Part shown: piece by piece, positions 32,702 to 40,907 of the stretch
How the letters are laid out: each line of letters opens with the position of its first letter
Numbering within the stretch: position 1 is the first letter of the stretch
Assembly (NCBI RefSeq): GCF_036388275.1
Contig: NZ_DASVSF010000061.1
Span: 49,847 to 113,846 of the forward strand
Length of the DNA: 64,000 bases
DNA from: Longimicrobium sp.
GTDB lineage: Bacteria; Gemmatimonadota; Gemmatimonadetes; Longimicrobiales; Longimicrobiaceae
Reading direction: 5' to 3'
Position numbers and translations under genes: made by a program
Notes under the pieces: model-generated
Told to the model about the DNA's origin: nothing
Database searches by the model: none
The model's input: the letters and a program-made list of their open reading frames with translations, nothing else

Positions 32702-35152
32702 TCAGAACTCGCCGTCGTCGCCGATGGGGGCGCCCGGCGGGATGGCGGGCGGCGTGATGCGCTGCTCCGGGGTGTACTCGCGCTCCAGGAAGCGCGTGAT
32801 GTCGGCCGTCAGCAGGGCGCGGTGCGCCTGTTCGGGGCTGCTGGGCGTGTGCTCGAAGCCGTAGCTCGTGCGGATCTGCATCAGCTGCCCGGCGGCGACC
32901 GCGCGCACCTGCGGCATGGGCGCCGTGCCCGCGAGGCGCATCAGGTGCTCCACGACCACGCGCTCCACCGCGCGGTCGATCTCCGCCAGGTACGGGTCGG
33001 CGTGGCGGCGGCCGAAGGTGCCGCGCACCAGCTGATCCAGCGTCCACTCCAGCCCCGGCATCGCCGGGTTCAGGGCGTTCTGCTGCACCAGCCGCGCGGC
33101 GCGCTCGTCGTTCAGCAGCAGCCCCACCGTCAGGTCCGCCGCCGAAGCCGCGGGCGACACCGCGTCGAAGCCCAGCCCCGTCCAGCGGTTGAACAGCTCG
33201 CGGTGCGCGCCGTACGTGAACGGGCGCGGGGGGATCAGCTCCAGCAGAGGCCGAGGCATGGCGAGCTCCGCCGGGTCCAGCGTCAGCATCAGGGCCTCGA
33301 GCGCGGCGCGCTGCACGCTGGCGGGAACGGGCGTCAGCGGGTCCTGCCGGTCGCCGCGCAGCGCGTACGTGTACGACATCCCGCCCAGCACCTTCACCGC
33401 CGCCTCCGCCTGGTAGCGGTGGTGAAGGTACAGCGGCACCAGCGCCTCCTCGATCGTCGCCAAGGGCCGTCCCGCGCGGATGGCCCGCTCTCCGAAGCGC
33501 TCCAGCGCGGCGCGCCGCACCGCCATCGTGCGCCGAAGCTCGGCGGCGGCGTCAGCACCGTTGTCCCACAGGTGGGCCTGGGGGTGAAGGCCGCCGGGCG
33601 CGCGCGCATCCTCGTCCGTCACGAACGTCAGCCCGCGCCCGCGGGTGTCGGCCAGGATCCCTTCCAGCGCGGTGCGCTCGTCCATCCCCGCGGGAAAGTG
33701 CTGGTATCCCCAGGTGATGGCCAGCTTGTCCCAGGCCCCGATCTCGGCCGTGTACGCCTCGGACAGGTCGATGGTGCCGTCCGCGCGCAGCCTCACCTGG
33801 GGGTGGGGGTAGTCCATCACCGACGCGCGGCCCTGCGCGCTGGCGACGTAGTTGTGGGCCAGCCCCAGCGTGTGCCCCACCTCGTGCGCCGAAAGCTGGC
33901 GGATGCGGGCCAGCGCCATCCGCTCCATCTCCGGCGGGATCTCCGTCCCGGTGGCGTACGGCGCCAGCAGCCCCTCGGCCAGCAGGTAGTCCTGCCGCAC
34001 CCGCAGGCTGCCGAGCGACACGTGGCCCTTGATGATCTCGCCCGTACGCGGGTCGGTGACGGTGTTGCCGTAGCTCCATCCGCGCGTGGAGCGGTGCACC
34101 CACTGGATGACGTTGTAGCGCGCGTCCAGCGGGTCCATCCCCGGCGGCATCACCTCCACCCGGAACGCGTCGCGGTAACCGGCGGCCTCGAACGCCTGGT
34201 TCCACCAGCGCGCCCCCTCCACCAGCGCCGAGCGGATGGGCTCGGGCGCGCCGCGGTCCACGTAGTAGACGATGGGCCGCACCGGCTCGCTGACCGCGGC
34301 GGTGGGATCTCGCTTCTCCAGCCGGTGGCGCGAGATGTAGCGCTGCACCACCTCTTCGCCCACGGGGGTGGCGTAGTCGAAGAACGAGATGCCGAAGAAG
34401 CCGGCGCGCGGGTCGCTGCGGCGCGGCTGGTACCCCGGCGGGGGAAGCGCCACGAACGAGTGCCGCTGGCGGATCGTGACGGCCTCGGGCGTGGGCGCCA
34501 CGGTGCGGACGAGGGCGCCCGGGGCGTCGCCGGTAAAGGTGAGCGTCACCTCTACCTCGGTGTTGCGCGGAAACGCCTTGGTGTTCGGCAGGTACAGCGC
34601 GCTGCGGGTGGCGTCCAGCTTGTAGTCGCCCTGGCGGGCGCGCTTGAGGGCGGGGATCACGCCGTGCGCGTCGCGCAGCACGAAGTCCGTCGCATCCACC
34701 AGCACCCGCCCGTCCGTCTCGGCCCCGACGGTAAAGCCCCACAACACCGACTGCGCGAACGACTCTTCCACCGCGCGGCGCTCGTCGGGGTCTTCGCTCA
34801 CCGCGCGGTAGGCCTGGTTGGGCTGCACCATCAGCACGCGGGGGCCCACGCGGTCGAAGCGCACCAGCCGCTCGCCGCCGATCTGCCCGCGGTCCAGCCC
34901 CACGTCGTTGGAGCCCAGCCCGGAGGGGAGCGAGACGACGTAGATCAGCTCCTCGCCGGCGCGGGGGATCTCCATCCACAGCTTGCCGGCGGCGACGTCC
35001 CAGTACACGGGGACGAAGCCGTCGCGGCGGTCCATGCCGCGCGTCTTTTCGGCGATGGAGGGGAGCGGACCTTGCGCGGCGGCGTCCAGGGATGCCGTAA
35101 ACAGCGCGAGGGCCAGACCGGCTGCGGTCACGAATCGCGGTGCGGATCGCAT
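32702..35152 (-). CDS. Secreted zinc metalloprotease, DUF4953/DUF5117 type (metzincin)
   Basis: 816 residues with signal peptide ending DAAAQ. The zinc site is QLSAHEVGHTLGLAHN (HExxHxxGxxH), followed by the Met-turn-like ASVMDYPHP. N-terminal DUF5117 region: DGFVPVYWDVAAGKLWMEI, LPSGLGSNDVGLDRGQIG. C-terminal DUF4953 region: VYYVDRGAPEPIRSALVEGARWWNQAFEAAGY precedes the zinc site. This large family is common in Bacteroidota and Gemmatimonadota, with functions largely unknown; nutrient proteolysis is the likely role. ATG 35152 puts the signal peptide at the N-terminus; the longer open frame is spurious. Confidence 0.92.
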   Translation of the reverse strand: MRSAPRFVTAAGLALALFTASLDAAAQGPLPSIAEKTRGMDRRDGFVPVYWDVAAGKLWMEIPRAGEELIYVVSLPSGLGSNDVGLDRGQIGGERLVRFDRVGPRVLMVQPNQAYRAVSEDPDERRAVEESFAQSVLWGFTVGAETDGRVLVDATDFVLRDAHGVIPALKRARQGDYKLDATRSALYLPNTKAFPRNTEVEVTLTFTGDAPGALVRTVAPTPEAVTIRQRHSFVALPPPGYQPRRSDPRAGFFGISFFDYATPVGEEVVQRYISRHRLEKRDPTAAVSEPVRPIVYYVDRGAPEPIRSALVEGARWWNQAFEAAGYRDAFRVEVMPPGMDPLDARYNVIQWVHRSTRGWSYGNTVTDPRTGEIIKGHVSLGSLRVRQDYLLAEGLLAPYATGTEIPPEMERMALARIRQLSAHEVGHTLGLAHNYVASAQGRASVMDYPHPQVRLRADGTIDLSEAYTAEIGAWDKLAITWGYQHFPAGMDERTALEGILADTRGRGLTFVTDEDARAPGGLHPQAHLWDNGADAAAELRRTMAVRRAALERFGERAIRAGRPLATIEEALVPLYLHHRYQAEAAVKVLGGMSYTYALRGDRQDPLTPVPASVQRAALEALMLTLDPAELAMPRPLLELIPPRPFTYGAHRELFNRWTGLGFDAVSPAASAADLTVGLLLNDERAARLVQQNALNPAMPGLEWTLDQLVRGTFGRRHADPYLAEIDRAVERVVVEHLMRLAGTAPMPQVRAVAAGQLMQIRTSYGFEHTPSSPEQAHRALLTADITRFLEREYTPEQRITPPAIPPGAPIGDDGEF

Positions 35153-35363
35153 AAGCCTTGCTTGGGAAAGTGCACGTGCGAGGGGCCGCGCAACGATAGG
35201 TGCGCGCGGCGGTTCCGGCAACATGAAAAGGCGCTGCAAGGCCCTTATCGCTACGAAGTAGCCAACGTGTGCACGATGTGGACGACGGACGTCCCGAGAG
35301 GATTTATTGTGGACAAAGTAGTCAAACCGGCGTCTCATTCGCTGCCGCACGCCGCGGGCTGAC

Positions 35364-37289
35364 GTGGCCGCGGCGCCGGAGTTCCGCCCCATGCTCGCCA
35401 CGCTCGCCCGCGACCTGCCGGCGGGCGGAGAGTGGACGTTCGAGCCCAAGTACGATGGCATCCGCGCCTTCGCCATCGTCACCGCGGGGGCCGTGGTCCT
35501 GCTGACGCGCAACGGCAACGACAAGGCGTCCCAGTTTCCCGAGCTGGTCGCAGCCCTCCGCGACCTTCGCGAACGCCACGGCGCCGACCTGGTGCTGGAT
35601 GGCGAGATCGTCGCCCTGCGCGCGGGCCAGGTGGTTCGCTTCGAGGCGCTCGCCGGTCGCATGCACACCGAGAATCCCCGCTCCATCGCACGCCTTTCGT
35701 GCGAGCAGCCGGCGGCGTACGTCGCCTACGACCTGCTGCTCACCGGCCGCGACCCGCTGGTGCCGCGCCCCTGGTCGGAGCGGCGGACGTCGCTGGAGCG
35801 CGTGCTGGACGGGCGCGCGACGGACCGGGTGAGGCTGGGCGCCACCTCGCCGGACGGCGGGGCCATGATGGACGCCGCCCGCTGCGAGCAGTGGGAAGGG
35901 GTCGTCGCCAAGCGCACCGGCGCGCGCTACCAGCCCGGCGTCCGCTCGCGCGACTGGCTGAAGTTGAAGCTGGCGCCGCAGGAGGAATTCGTGATCGGTG
36001 GATGGACGGACCCCACCCACCCGGCGCGGAAGCTGGGGGCCGTGCTGCTGGGCCGGTACGGCGGCGACGGCCGGCTGCGCTACGTCGGCCACACGGGAAA
36101 GGGGTTCAGCGAGCGGATGCTGCGGTCGCTGCATGCCCGGCTGCAGTCGCTGGAGCGCGAATCCAGCCCGTTCGATCCCAAGCCGCGGCTCGTTCAGGCG
36201 CACCACTGGGCCGACCCGGTCCTGGTTGCGGAGATCCGCTACTCCGAGTGGACGGCCGCCGGAAAGCTGCGCGATTCGACCTTCCTGGGGCTACGCGACG
36301 ACAAGAACGCCGCGGACCTGCTGCGCGACGTGACGGCGGCCTCGGAGTGTGCGGACGATGGCGGGTTGGGGCGCATCGAGGCCGCGCTGCGGGAGATCGA
36401 GGAAGGGGAGGGGAGCGGGACCGTCGAGGTGGACGGGGCGATGCTGGAAGTCGCCGGACTCGCCCGTGTCGCCTATCCGGGCTCGCGGTTCACGCGCGGA
36501 GACCTGCTGCGGTACTACGTGCGTATGTCGCCCTATGTCCTTCCCGTGATGCGCGACCGGCCGCTTGCCGTCGCCTACTTTCCCGGATCGCCCGGCAAGC
36601 GCCCGGTCTACCGCCAGAGCGCCCCGCCCGACACGCCGGACGGGGTGCGCGTCGAAACCGTGCAGGTGGGGCGCGAGCGGAAGCGGATGCTGGTGGGCGG
36701 CGGCCTGGCCACGCTGCTGTTCACCATCGCGCGCGGCGCCATCTCGCACGATCCCTGGCATTCGCGCGTCCCCGACGTCGAAGAGCAGGACTACGTGGTG
36801 CTGGACCTGGACCCGATGCCGGGCGCGTCGTTCAGCTGCGTGGTGGAAGTCGCGCGCGTGGCGGGAGAGGTGGTGTGCGATGCGGGGCTGGAGAGCCGGT
36901 TGAAGACGTCGGGGCGATCCGGCCTGCACGTCTACGCCCGGCTGCCGCCGGGCACCACGGTGCGGGCCGCGGGTGTCGTGGCCGAGCGCCTGGCGCGCGA
37001 GGTAGCCCGGCGCGCGCCGGGGCTGGCGACGGTGGAGCGGTCCACGACGCTCCGGCCGCGGGACAGCGTGTATGTGGACCACCTGATGTCGCGCCGCGGC
37101 GCCAACGTGGCCGGCGCCTACGCCGTCCGCGCCACGCCGGAGCTGACCGTCTCCGCCCCGCTCGCCTGGAGCGAGCTGTCCGACGCTCTCGATCCTCTGG
37201 ACTTCACCGTGGAAACGATGCCCGCCCGCATTCGTGAGGTTGGTGATCTCTGGATGCCAACGGGCCGCGTCAGATTTGCGGAAGAGTGA
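35364..37289 (+). CDS. ligD: ATP-dependent DNA ligase LigD (ligase plus polymerase domains)
   Basis: 641 residues. Residues 1-320 form the ligase: adenylation motif EPKYDGIRAFA (Lys nucleophile), VLDGEIVAL, EGVVAKRTGARYQPG, DWLKLKL. Residues ~350-641 form the archaeo-eukaryotic primase-type polymerase: SPYVLPVMRDRPLAV, the DxD in VVLDLDPMPG, SGRSGLHVYARLP. The N- or C-terminal 3'-phosphoesterase domain found in many LigD proteins is absent, so this is a LIG-POL form. It takes part in non-homologous end joining with Ku, which is not in the window. GTG 35364 gives the usual start. The 3' end overlaps the convergent next gene by 20 bases. Confidence 0.92.
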   Translation: MAAAPEFRPMLATLARDLPAGGEWTFEPKYDGIRAFAIVTAGAVVLLTRNGNDKASQFPELVAALRDLRERHGADLVLDGEIVALRAGQVVRFEALAGRMHTENPRSIARLSCEQPAAYVAYDLLLTGRDPLVPRPWSERRTSLERVLDGRATDRVRLGATSPDGGAMMDAARCEQWEGVVAKRTGARYQPGVRSRDWLKLKLAPQEEFVIGGWTDPTHPARKLGAVLLGRYGGDGRLRYVGHTGKGFSERMLRSLHARLQSLERESSPFDPKPRLVQAHHWADPVLVAEIRYSEWTAAGKLRDSTFLGLRDDKNAADLLRDVTAASECADDGGLGRIEAALREIEEGEGSGTVEVDGAMLEVAGLARVAYPGSRFTRGDLLRYYVRMSPYVLPVMRDRPLAVAYFPGSPGKRPVYRQSAPPDTPDGVRVETVQVGRERKRMLVGGGLATLLFTIARGAISHDPWHSRVPDVEEQDYVVLDLDPMPGASFSCVVEVARVAGEVVCDAGLESRLKTSGRSGLHVYARLPPGTTVRAAGVVAERLAREVARRAPGLATVERSTTLRPRDSVYVDHLMSRRGANVAGAYAVRATPELTVSAPLAWSELSDALDPLDFTVETMPARIREVGDLWMPTGRVRFAEE

Positions 37290-37815
37290 TCTGGTACGTG
37301 CACGTTTCGCCGCCGCGTGCCTTGCATGGCGTGCCCTCCACGGTTTCTACGATGCTCCGCGCGCCGAGCAGCGTGAAGGCGCTCTGGAGCAGGCCACGGT
37401 TGAAGTCGCACGGGTAGGGCGTGCTGGCGGTAACGGTGGCTTGGTGCGGGCCGTGAATGACATACGTGATTGCGTCAGGCGCCAACCCCCGATGATGCGT
37501 GTTGAAGGCGATGGGGAGCGAGTGCATCAAGGATTCGAAACTCATGATCTCGAACCCCGCGGGTGCACGGAACTTGAGCTTCCGTCCGATGTGAAAGAGC
37601 GAGTCCGCCTTCATCGAGATACCCACCTCGTCGAGGGCCTGTAGGTAAGAGGACAACGGGTACCACTCGTCGCTGGCTATGTCCGATAAATTGTGCTGGG
37701 AGAAGACCTTCCGGGCGAGCCTGCGATGAGGCCCGGGCCCGGTGGCGTCCAGCGTGGAACTGATGATTTTGCCGCTGACGAGTGCGATGGGGAAGTCGTG
37801 ATTGGACGCGGTCAT
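37270..37815 (-). CDS. Hypothetical protein, paralogue A of a Cys-conserved pair
   Basis: 181 residues. Alignable with the neighbour at 38009-38551 throughout: DEWYPLSSYLQALDEVG against EDWYPLRPYVDSLLMIG, STPYPCDFNRGLLQ against GTPYPCDFDRGVIQ, and the nearly identical C-terminus PCKARGGETCTYQITLP. Three cysteines are conserved between the copies. The pattern recalls small-molecule binding folds such as V4R/HNOB-like or the DUF2378 group, but I cannot assign it. No signal peptide; cytoplasmic. AAGG precedes ATG 37815. Ends inside ligD on the other strand. Confidence 0.75.
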   Translation of the reverse strand: MTASNHDFPIALVSGKIISSTLDATGPGPHRRLARKVFSQHNLSDIASDEWYPLSSYLQALDEVGISMKADSLFHIGRKLKFRAPAGFEIMSFESLMHSLPIAFNTHHRGLAPDAITYVIHGPHQATVTASTPYPCDFNRGLLQSAFTLLGARSIVETVEGTPCKARGGETCTYQITLPQI

Positions 37816-37952
37816 TGATAACCTTTCGGTAGCGAGGATACCGTCCGGAAGTTGCGTCGATATTGTCGCACATGGAGCGATTCAATGAATAATCGCGTGA
37901 GAGGTGTCCCGTCAAGCGGGATACTCGGGTCCTGGGAAACGGCTCGGACGAA

Positions 37953-37987
37953 GAAGCCCCGCGGCGCCAGGTGCGCCGCGGGGCTTC
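37953..37987 (-). terminator. Terminator hairpin of paralogue B
   Basis: 15-bp perfect stem GAAGCCCCGCGGCGC / GCGCCGCGGGGCTTC with a 5-base loop, 21 bases after the stop at 38009. On the minus strand it is followed by TTCGTCC only, so termination by hairpin alone is assumed. Confidence 0.65.
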
Positions 37988-38008
37988 GTCGCTCTCCGCC
38001 GGGCCGCG

Positions 38009-38551
38009 TCAGTGCGCGGGGAGGGTGATCGCGTAGGTGCAGGTTTCGCCGCCGCGCGCCTTGCAGGGCAGGCCCTCGATCGGGTCTACGATGGGCCGGG
38101 TGGAGAGCAGCTTGGCGAAGAAGCCCTGGATGACGCCGCGGTCGAAGTCGCACGGATACGGCGTGCCGGTGGTGATGGTGCCGTGGCGCGGATCGGTGAT
38201 GGTGAAGGGGATCACGCCCTGCTTCACCCCGCGGTGGTTCATGTCGTACGCCATGCCGAACGACGCCATCACCTTTTCGAACGTGTCGATCCCCGGCGGC
38301 AGCGGCACGTGGTTGGGAATCTGCCGGCCGATCTGGAAGAGGGTGTTGGGCCCCATCTTCTCGCCGATCATCAGCAGCGAATCCACGTACGGCCTCAGCG
38401 GATACCAGTCCTCGGGAGTCACCTCCTGGATTCCATGATCGCCCAGGATCTGCTCGCCGCGGCGGCGGAACGGCCCCATGGCGGCCAGCATGGAAAGGAT
38501 GTTGCCCCCGCTGACGGTGGCGTCCTGGGGGATGCGGTCGAGGTTGGTCAC
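38009..38551 (-). CDS. Hypothetical protein, paralogue B of a Cys-conserved pair
   Basis: 180 residues from GTG 38551. Closely related to the next gene downstream (see paralogue A): same length, same order of motifs, same final PCKARGGETCTYAITLP with both cysteines. GTG 38551 is chosen because it aligns with the ATG of paralogue A, and because the strong promoter at 38643-38672 would start transcription near 38635, inside the longer frame that begins at TTG 38644. Function unknown. The tandem copies have separate promoters and terminators. Confidence 0.72.
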   Translation of the reverse strand: MTNLDRIPQDATVSGGNILSMLAAMGPFRRRGEQILGDHGIQEVTPEDWYPLRPYVDSLLMIGEKMGPNTLFQIGRQIPNHVPLPPGIDTFEKVMASFGMAYDMNHRGVKQGVIPFTITDPRHGTITTGTPYPCDFDRGVIQGFFAKLLSTRPIVDPIEGLPCKARGGETCTYAITLPAH

Positions 38552-38642
38552 GGGCCAGGGATGGTTCGGGAGAGCCGCCGGACCGCCGCGCGCAACGGCG
38601 GCGGCGGCGATCCATTGCGGTGACGCGGACGGAGCGAATGAC

Positions 38643-38672
38643 AATAAATGTGGCCGTCGCGTCCCCTGTCAA
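38643..38672 (-). promoter_or_regulatory. Promoter of paralogue B
   Basis: Minus strand TTGACA (38672-38667), 18 bases, TTTATT (38648-38643). It predicts an ~85-base leader before GTG 38551. Confidence 0.65.
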
Positions 38673-38798
38673 GGACGCGGCGGCCATGTTCCCTCGCCCG
38701 TTACAGTTGCGGACGAGGAGGAGTGGACTGGATGAACGACTCCGGCTGTGCCGCCGATGTCGGAAAGCGGGAGTTTGCCCCGCGTTCCCCCGATCGCC

Positions 38799-39932
38799 TC
38801 AGGCGACCGCTGCCAACTCGGCGGGGTGCGGAGCCCCGACGCCGGCAAGCACGCCCGGCGTGGCGCAGACGATGGCTACCAGCGTCTCGTCGCCGTGGTC
38901 CAGCCCCAGGTAGCCGTCGCGCGCCCGGACGCGCACCCCGCCGGACTCGCGGCCTTGGAAGGCCTCCAGCTCGGGGTAGGGCTCGAAGCCGGCGTCGCGC
39001 ATCCGGCGCACCCAGTTGTCCACCGGCTCGTGGCGCTCGAAGCGCGCCTCTTCGGCGTTGCCGACGATGTCGTCGATCTCGCGCGCAAAGAACATCTTCA
39101 TCGCCGCCTTCGTCGGCTCATCCACCTCCAAGCTGTCGATCAGGCCAAAGGTGAGCCCGAAGTGGTGCCAGGCGGCCTGGAACCGCTCCATCAGGTCGGG
39201 GGAGTCGTGGTTGCTGCTGGGCTCGCACAGCACCACCGCGTCCGGCTCGAGCTCGCGCAGGCGGTGGAACAGGTCGTCGCGCGTCCGCCGCTCCGGGGCC
39301 GAGCGCACGTGGTGCACGGCAAAGGCGCCCAGCACCACCAGCGGCGCGCCGAACGAGGCGAACTCCGCCCAGTCGGCCTCGTCCAGGTCTTCCACCAGCT
39401 TGTGCACGGGATGGAAGGCGAGCTCGAAGCCCAGCGCCTCCGCGGCTTCGCCCAGGTTGAAGGAGGCCTCCAGCAGGCTTCCCGCGTCGGGCTCGATGGC
39501 GACCACGTTCAGCTTGCGGGGCAGGGTGCCGCGCTGGGCCAGCAGGTGCACCAGGGCCACCTCCTGCCGCCCCGAGCCGATGCCCACGTCCAGCAGCGTC
39601 ACCTCGTCGTGCCCGCCCACGAAGCTCGCCAGCACCTCGTTGGCCAGCGGGCCGGCCATGGACACGGTGGGCAGGTGCTCGGCCAGCAGGTTGAACAGGG
39701 TGATCTGCGTCTTTTCGTACCGGCGCAGGTACAGGTTGATCTCGGCCGACTTGTCGGACTGCAGCCGCCGCGACAGTGCCGAGGCGAAGATGAAGTAGCG
39801 AAGGTCTTCGGGGCGCCCGGGCTGAAGCTGGCCGTCGACCAGGCCGGCCAGCAGGTCGCGGGCAACGGAGTCGCGGCCGGCCAGGTGTTCCTGCACCACG
39901 GCCACAAGGGAGGCGTACTTGCGAGTTTCCAT
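38799..39932 (-). CDS. Bacterial GRAS-domain protein (methyltransferase-like fold)
   Basis: 377 residues. The N-terminal helical cap includes FIFASALSRRLQSDKSAEINLYLRRYEKTQITLFNLLAEH. A Rossmann core follows with VTLLDVGIGSGRQEVALVHLLAQ, VVAIEPDAGSLLEA, FHPVHKLVEDLD and PLVVLGAFAVHHV, matching the order of plant GRAS motifs (LHR I, VHIID-like, LHR II, PFYRE/SAW-like), including the final VRVRARDGYLGLDHGDETLVAI. GRAS domains are related to SAM-dependent methyltransferases; bacterial members are rare and their substrates unknown. AGAGGAA precedes the ATG. It stands alone, facing the Cys-conserved pair on the same strand. Confidence 0.75.
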   Translation of the reverse strand: METRKYASLVAVVQEHLAGRDSVARDLLAGLVDGQLQPGRPEDLRYFIFASALSRRLQSDKSAEINLYLRRYEKTQITLFNLLAEHLPTVSMAGPLANEVLASFVGGHDEVTLLDVGIGSGRQEVALVHLLAQRGTLPRKLNVVAIEPDAGSLLEASFNLGEAAEALGFELAFHPVHKLVEDLDEADWAEFASFGAPLVVLGAFAVHHVRSAPERRTRDDLFHRLRELEPDAVVLCEPSSNHDSPDLMERFQAAWHHFGLTFGLIDSLEVDEPTKAAMKMFFAREIDDIVGNAEEARFERHEPVDNWVRRMRDAGFEPYPELEAFQGRESGGVRVRARDGYLGLDHGDETLVAIVCATPGVLAGVGAPHPAELAAVA

Positions 39933-40074
39933 GCGAGGGTTCCTCTGTGCGGAATGGGCGCGGGTGCGCCGGGGATTTGCCGCCCAGCCAGCCGGCTGGT
40001 GCGGCCCTGCGCTTTCGTTCTCCGACTCGGCGGAAAGGAAAGGCAGTGGCGGGTTAGCGCGCGTAGATCACGTC

Positions 40075-40215
40075 GTGGCGTTCGCAAAACTTAGCAGGGG
40101 TAAACGGCCCTGTAAAGTGGATATAGTTGACGCCACAGACGACACATGAAGTATACCCATGAAACACAGGTGAACACGGTGGATAACAAAAACACTGAAT
40201 ATTTTTAACACTTTT
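40075..40215. other. AT-rich intergenic block
   Basis: A ~140-base stretch of markedly lower GC (GTTGACGCCACAG, GAAGTATACCC, GAATATTTTTAACAC) within the 975-base gap between the GRAS gene and the TonB receptor. A 75-codon minus-strand frame through it has six CxxC-like cysteines but no ribosome site or recognisable family, so I do not call a gene. A plus-strand TTGACG ... TATACC pair at ~40128-40156 could be a promoter without a visible product. Confidence 0.35.
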
Positions 40216-40334
40216 CCCGCCACAGGACGGACAATCGAATCCGGGGTTCGTCCGGGAGTATGGGACACCCGCGCCACACATGAAGCGGCGTGTGGAGTGA
40301 TGAGGCTGCGCTTCGGGGGCCCGACGACGTGCAC

Positions 40335-40640
40335 TCGACTCTGGTGTGTACCCCCTCTCCCAGGCTGTTTGTGGGAGAGGGTGGCACGCGTGTCAGCGCG
40401 GCCGGGTGAGGGCCCCCGCGGAGCCGAGGTCCAGGCATCCGTGACCGCTGCCGCGCCCAGGCTTGTACGGTTCCGCCGGTAGATCCTTCGGCCCGCGTGG
40501 CTCGTCGAGCGGGCGGGCACGCTGCGCCTGGGCCTGAATAGAAAAAATCCAGTTCGTCCAAATTCTTGGACGGCGCCCGCGCGCCTCTTTTTCATTCCTC
40601 AGGGTCGGCCGCAGGACGGTGACAGACTCAGGATGACAGG
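40335..40640. repeat. Family C and family B repeats
   Basis: CCCCCTCTCCCAGGCTGTTTGTGGGAGAGGG with a GCACGCGTGTCAGCGCGGCCGGG flank (40341-40410); the same flank appears inverted at 63690-63745. A family B copy follows (TAGATCCTTCGGCCCGCGTGG at 40481, GACTCAGGATGACAGG at 40625). No coding content. Confidence 0.7.
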
Positions 40641-40829
40641 TGCGCTCTGGCGACCTCGCGGACTCGACTGGCTCCCATGAGCGTCGCTCTTGCGCGAAAG
40701 TAGTTTGTGATGTAAAGTGCTTTCATCGCGGCGGGTGAAACCTCCGGCCTTCCCGTCTCGTAGCGAACGCTGTCAGGGGGACGTGACTCCGGTTGCCTGC
40801 GCTGCGGGACCGACTTCGAAACGAAACCC

Positions 40830-40874
40830 TTGCCTCCACCGTCCTGGATCATTAGTGTACCAGTAGACTGGTAC
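40830..40874 (+). promoter_or_regulatory. Promoter and perfect palindromic operator of the TonB receptor gene
   Basis: TTGCCT (40830-40835), 17 bases, TAGTGT (40853-40858). The perfect palindrome GTACCAGTAGACTGGTAC (40857-40874; 8-base arms, 2-base centre) covers the predicted transcription start. A dimeric repressor of TetR or GntR type is likely; no such gene is adjacent. Confidence 0.65.
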
Positions 40875-40907
40875 AGCGCTCACCCACTCACCCCGAGAGA
40901 TCCTGCG

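Noticed and set aside
38552..38644. Longer N-terminus of paralogue B from TTG 38644
   Set aside because: The -10 box of a strong promoter overlaps this start, so it would not be transcribed; the paralogue aligns from 38551.
40054..40281. 75-codon minus-strand frame with several CxxC pairs (zinc-ribbon look)
   Set aside because: No ribosome site, it lies in the AT-rich block and overlaps the likely promoter region of the GRAS gene; cysteines come from TGT/TGC-rich simple sequence.
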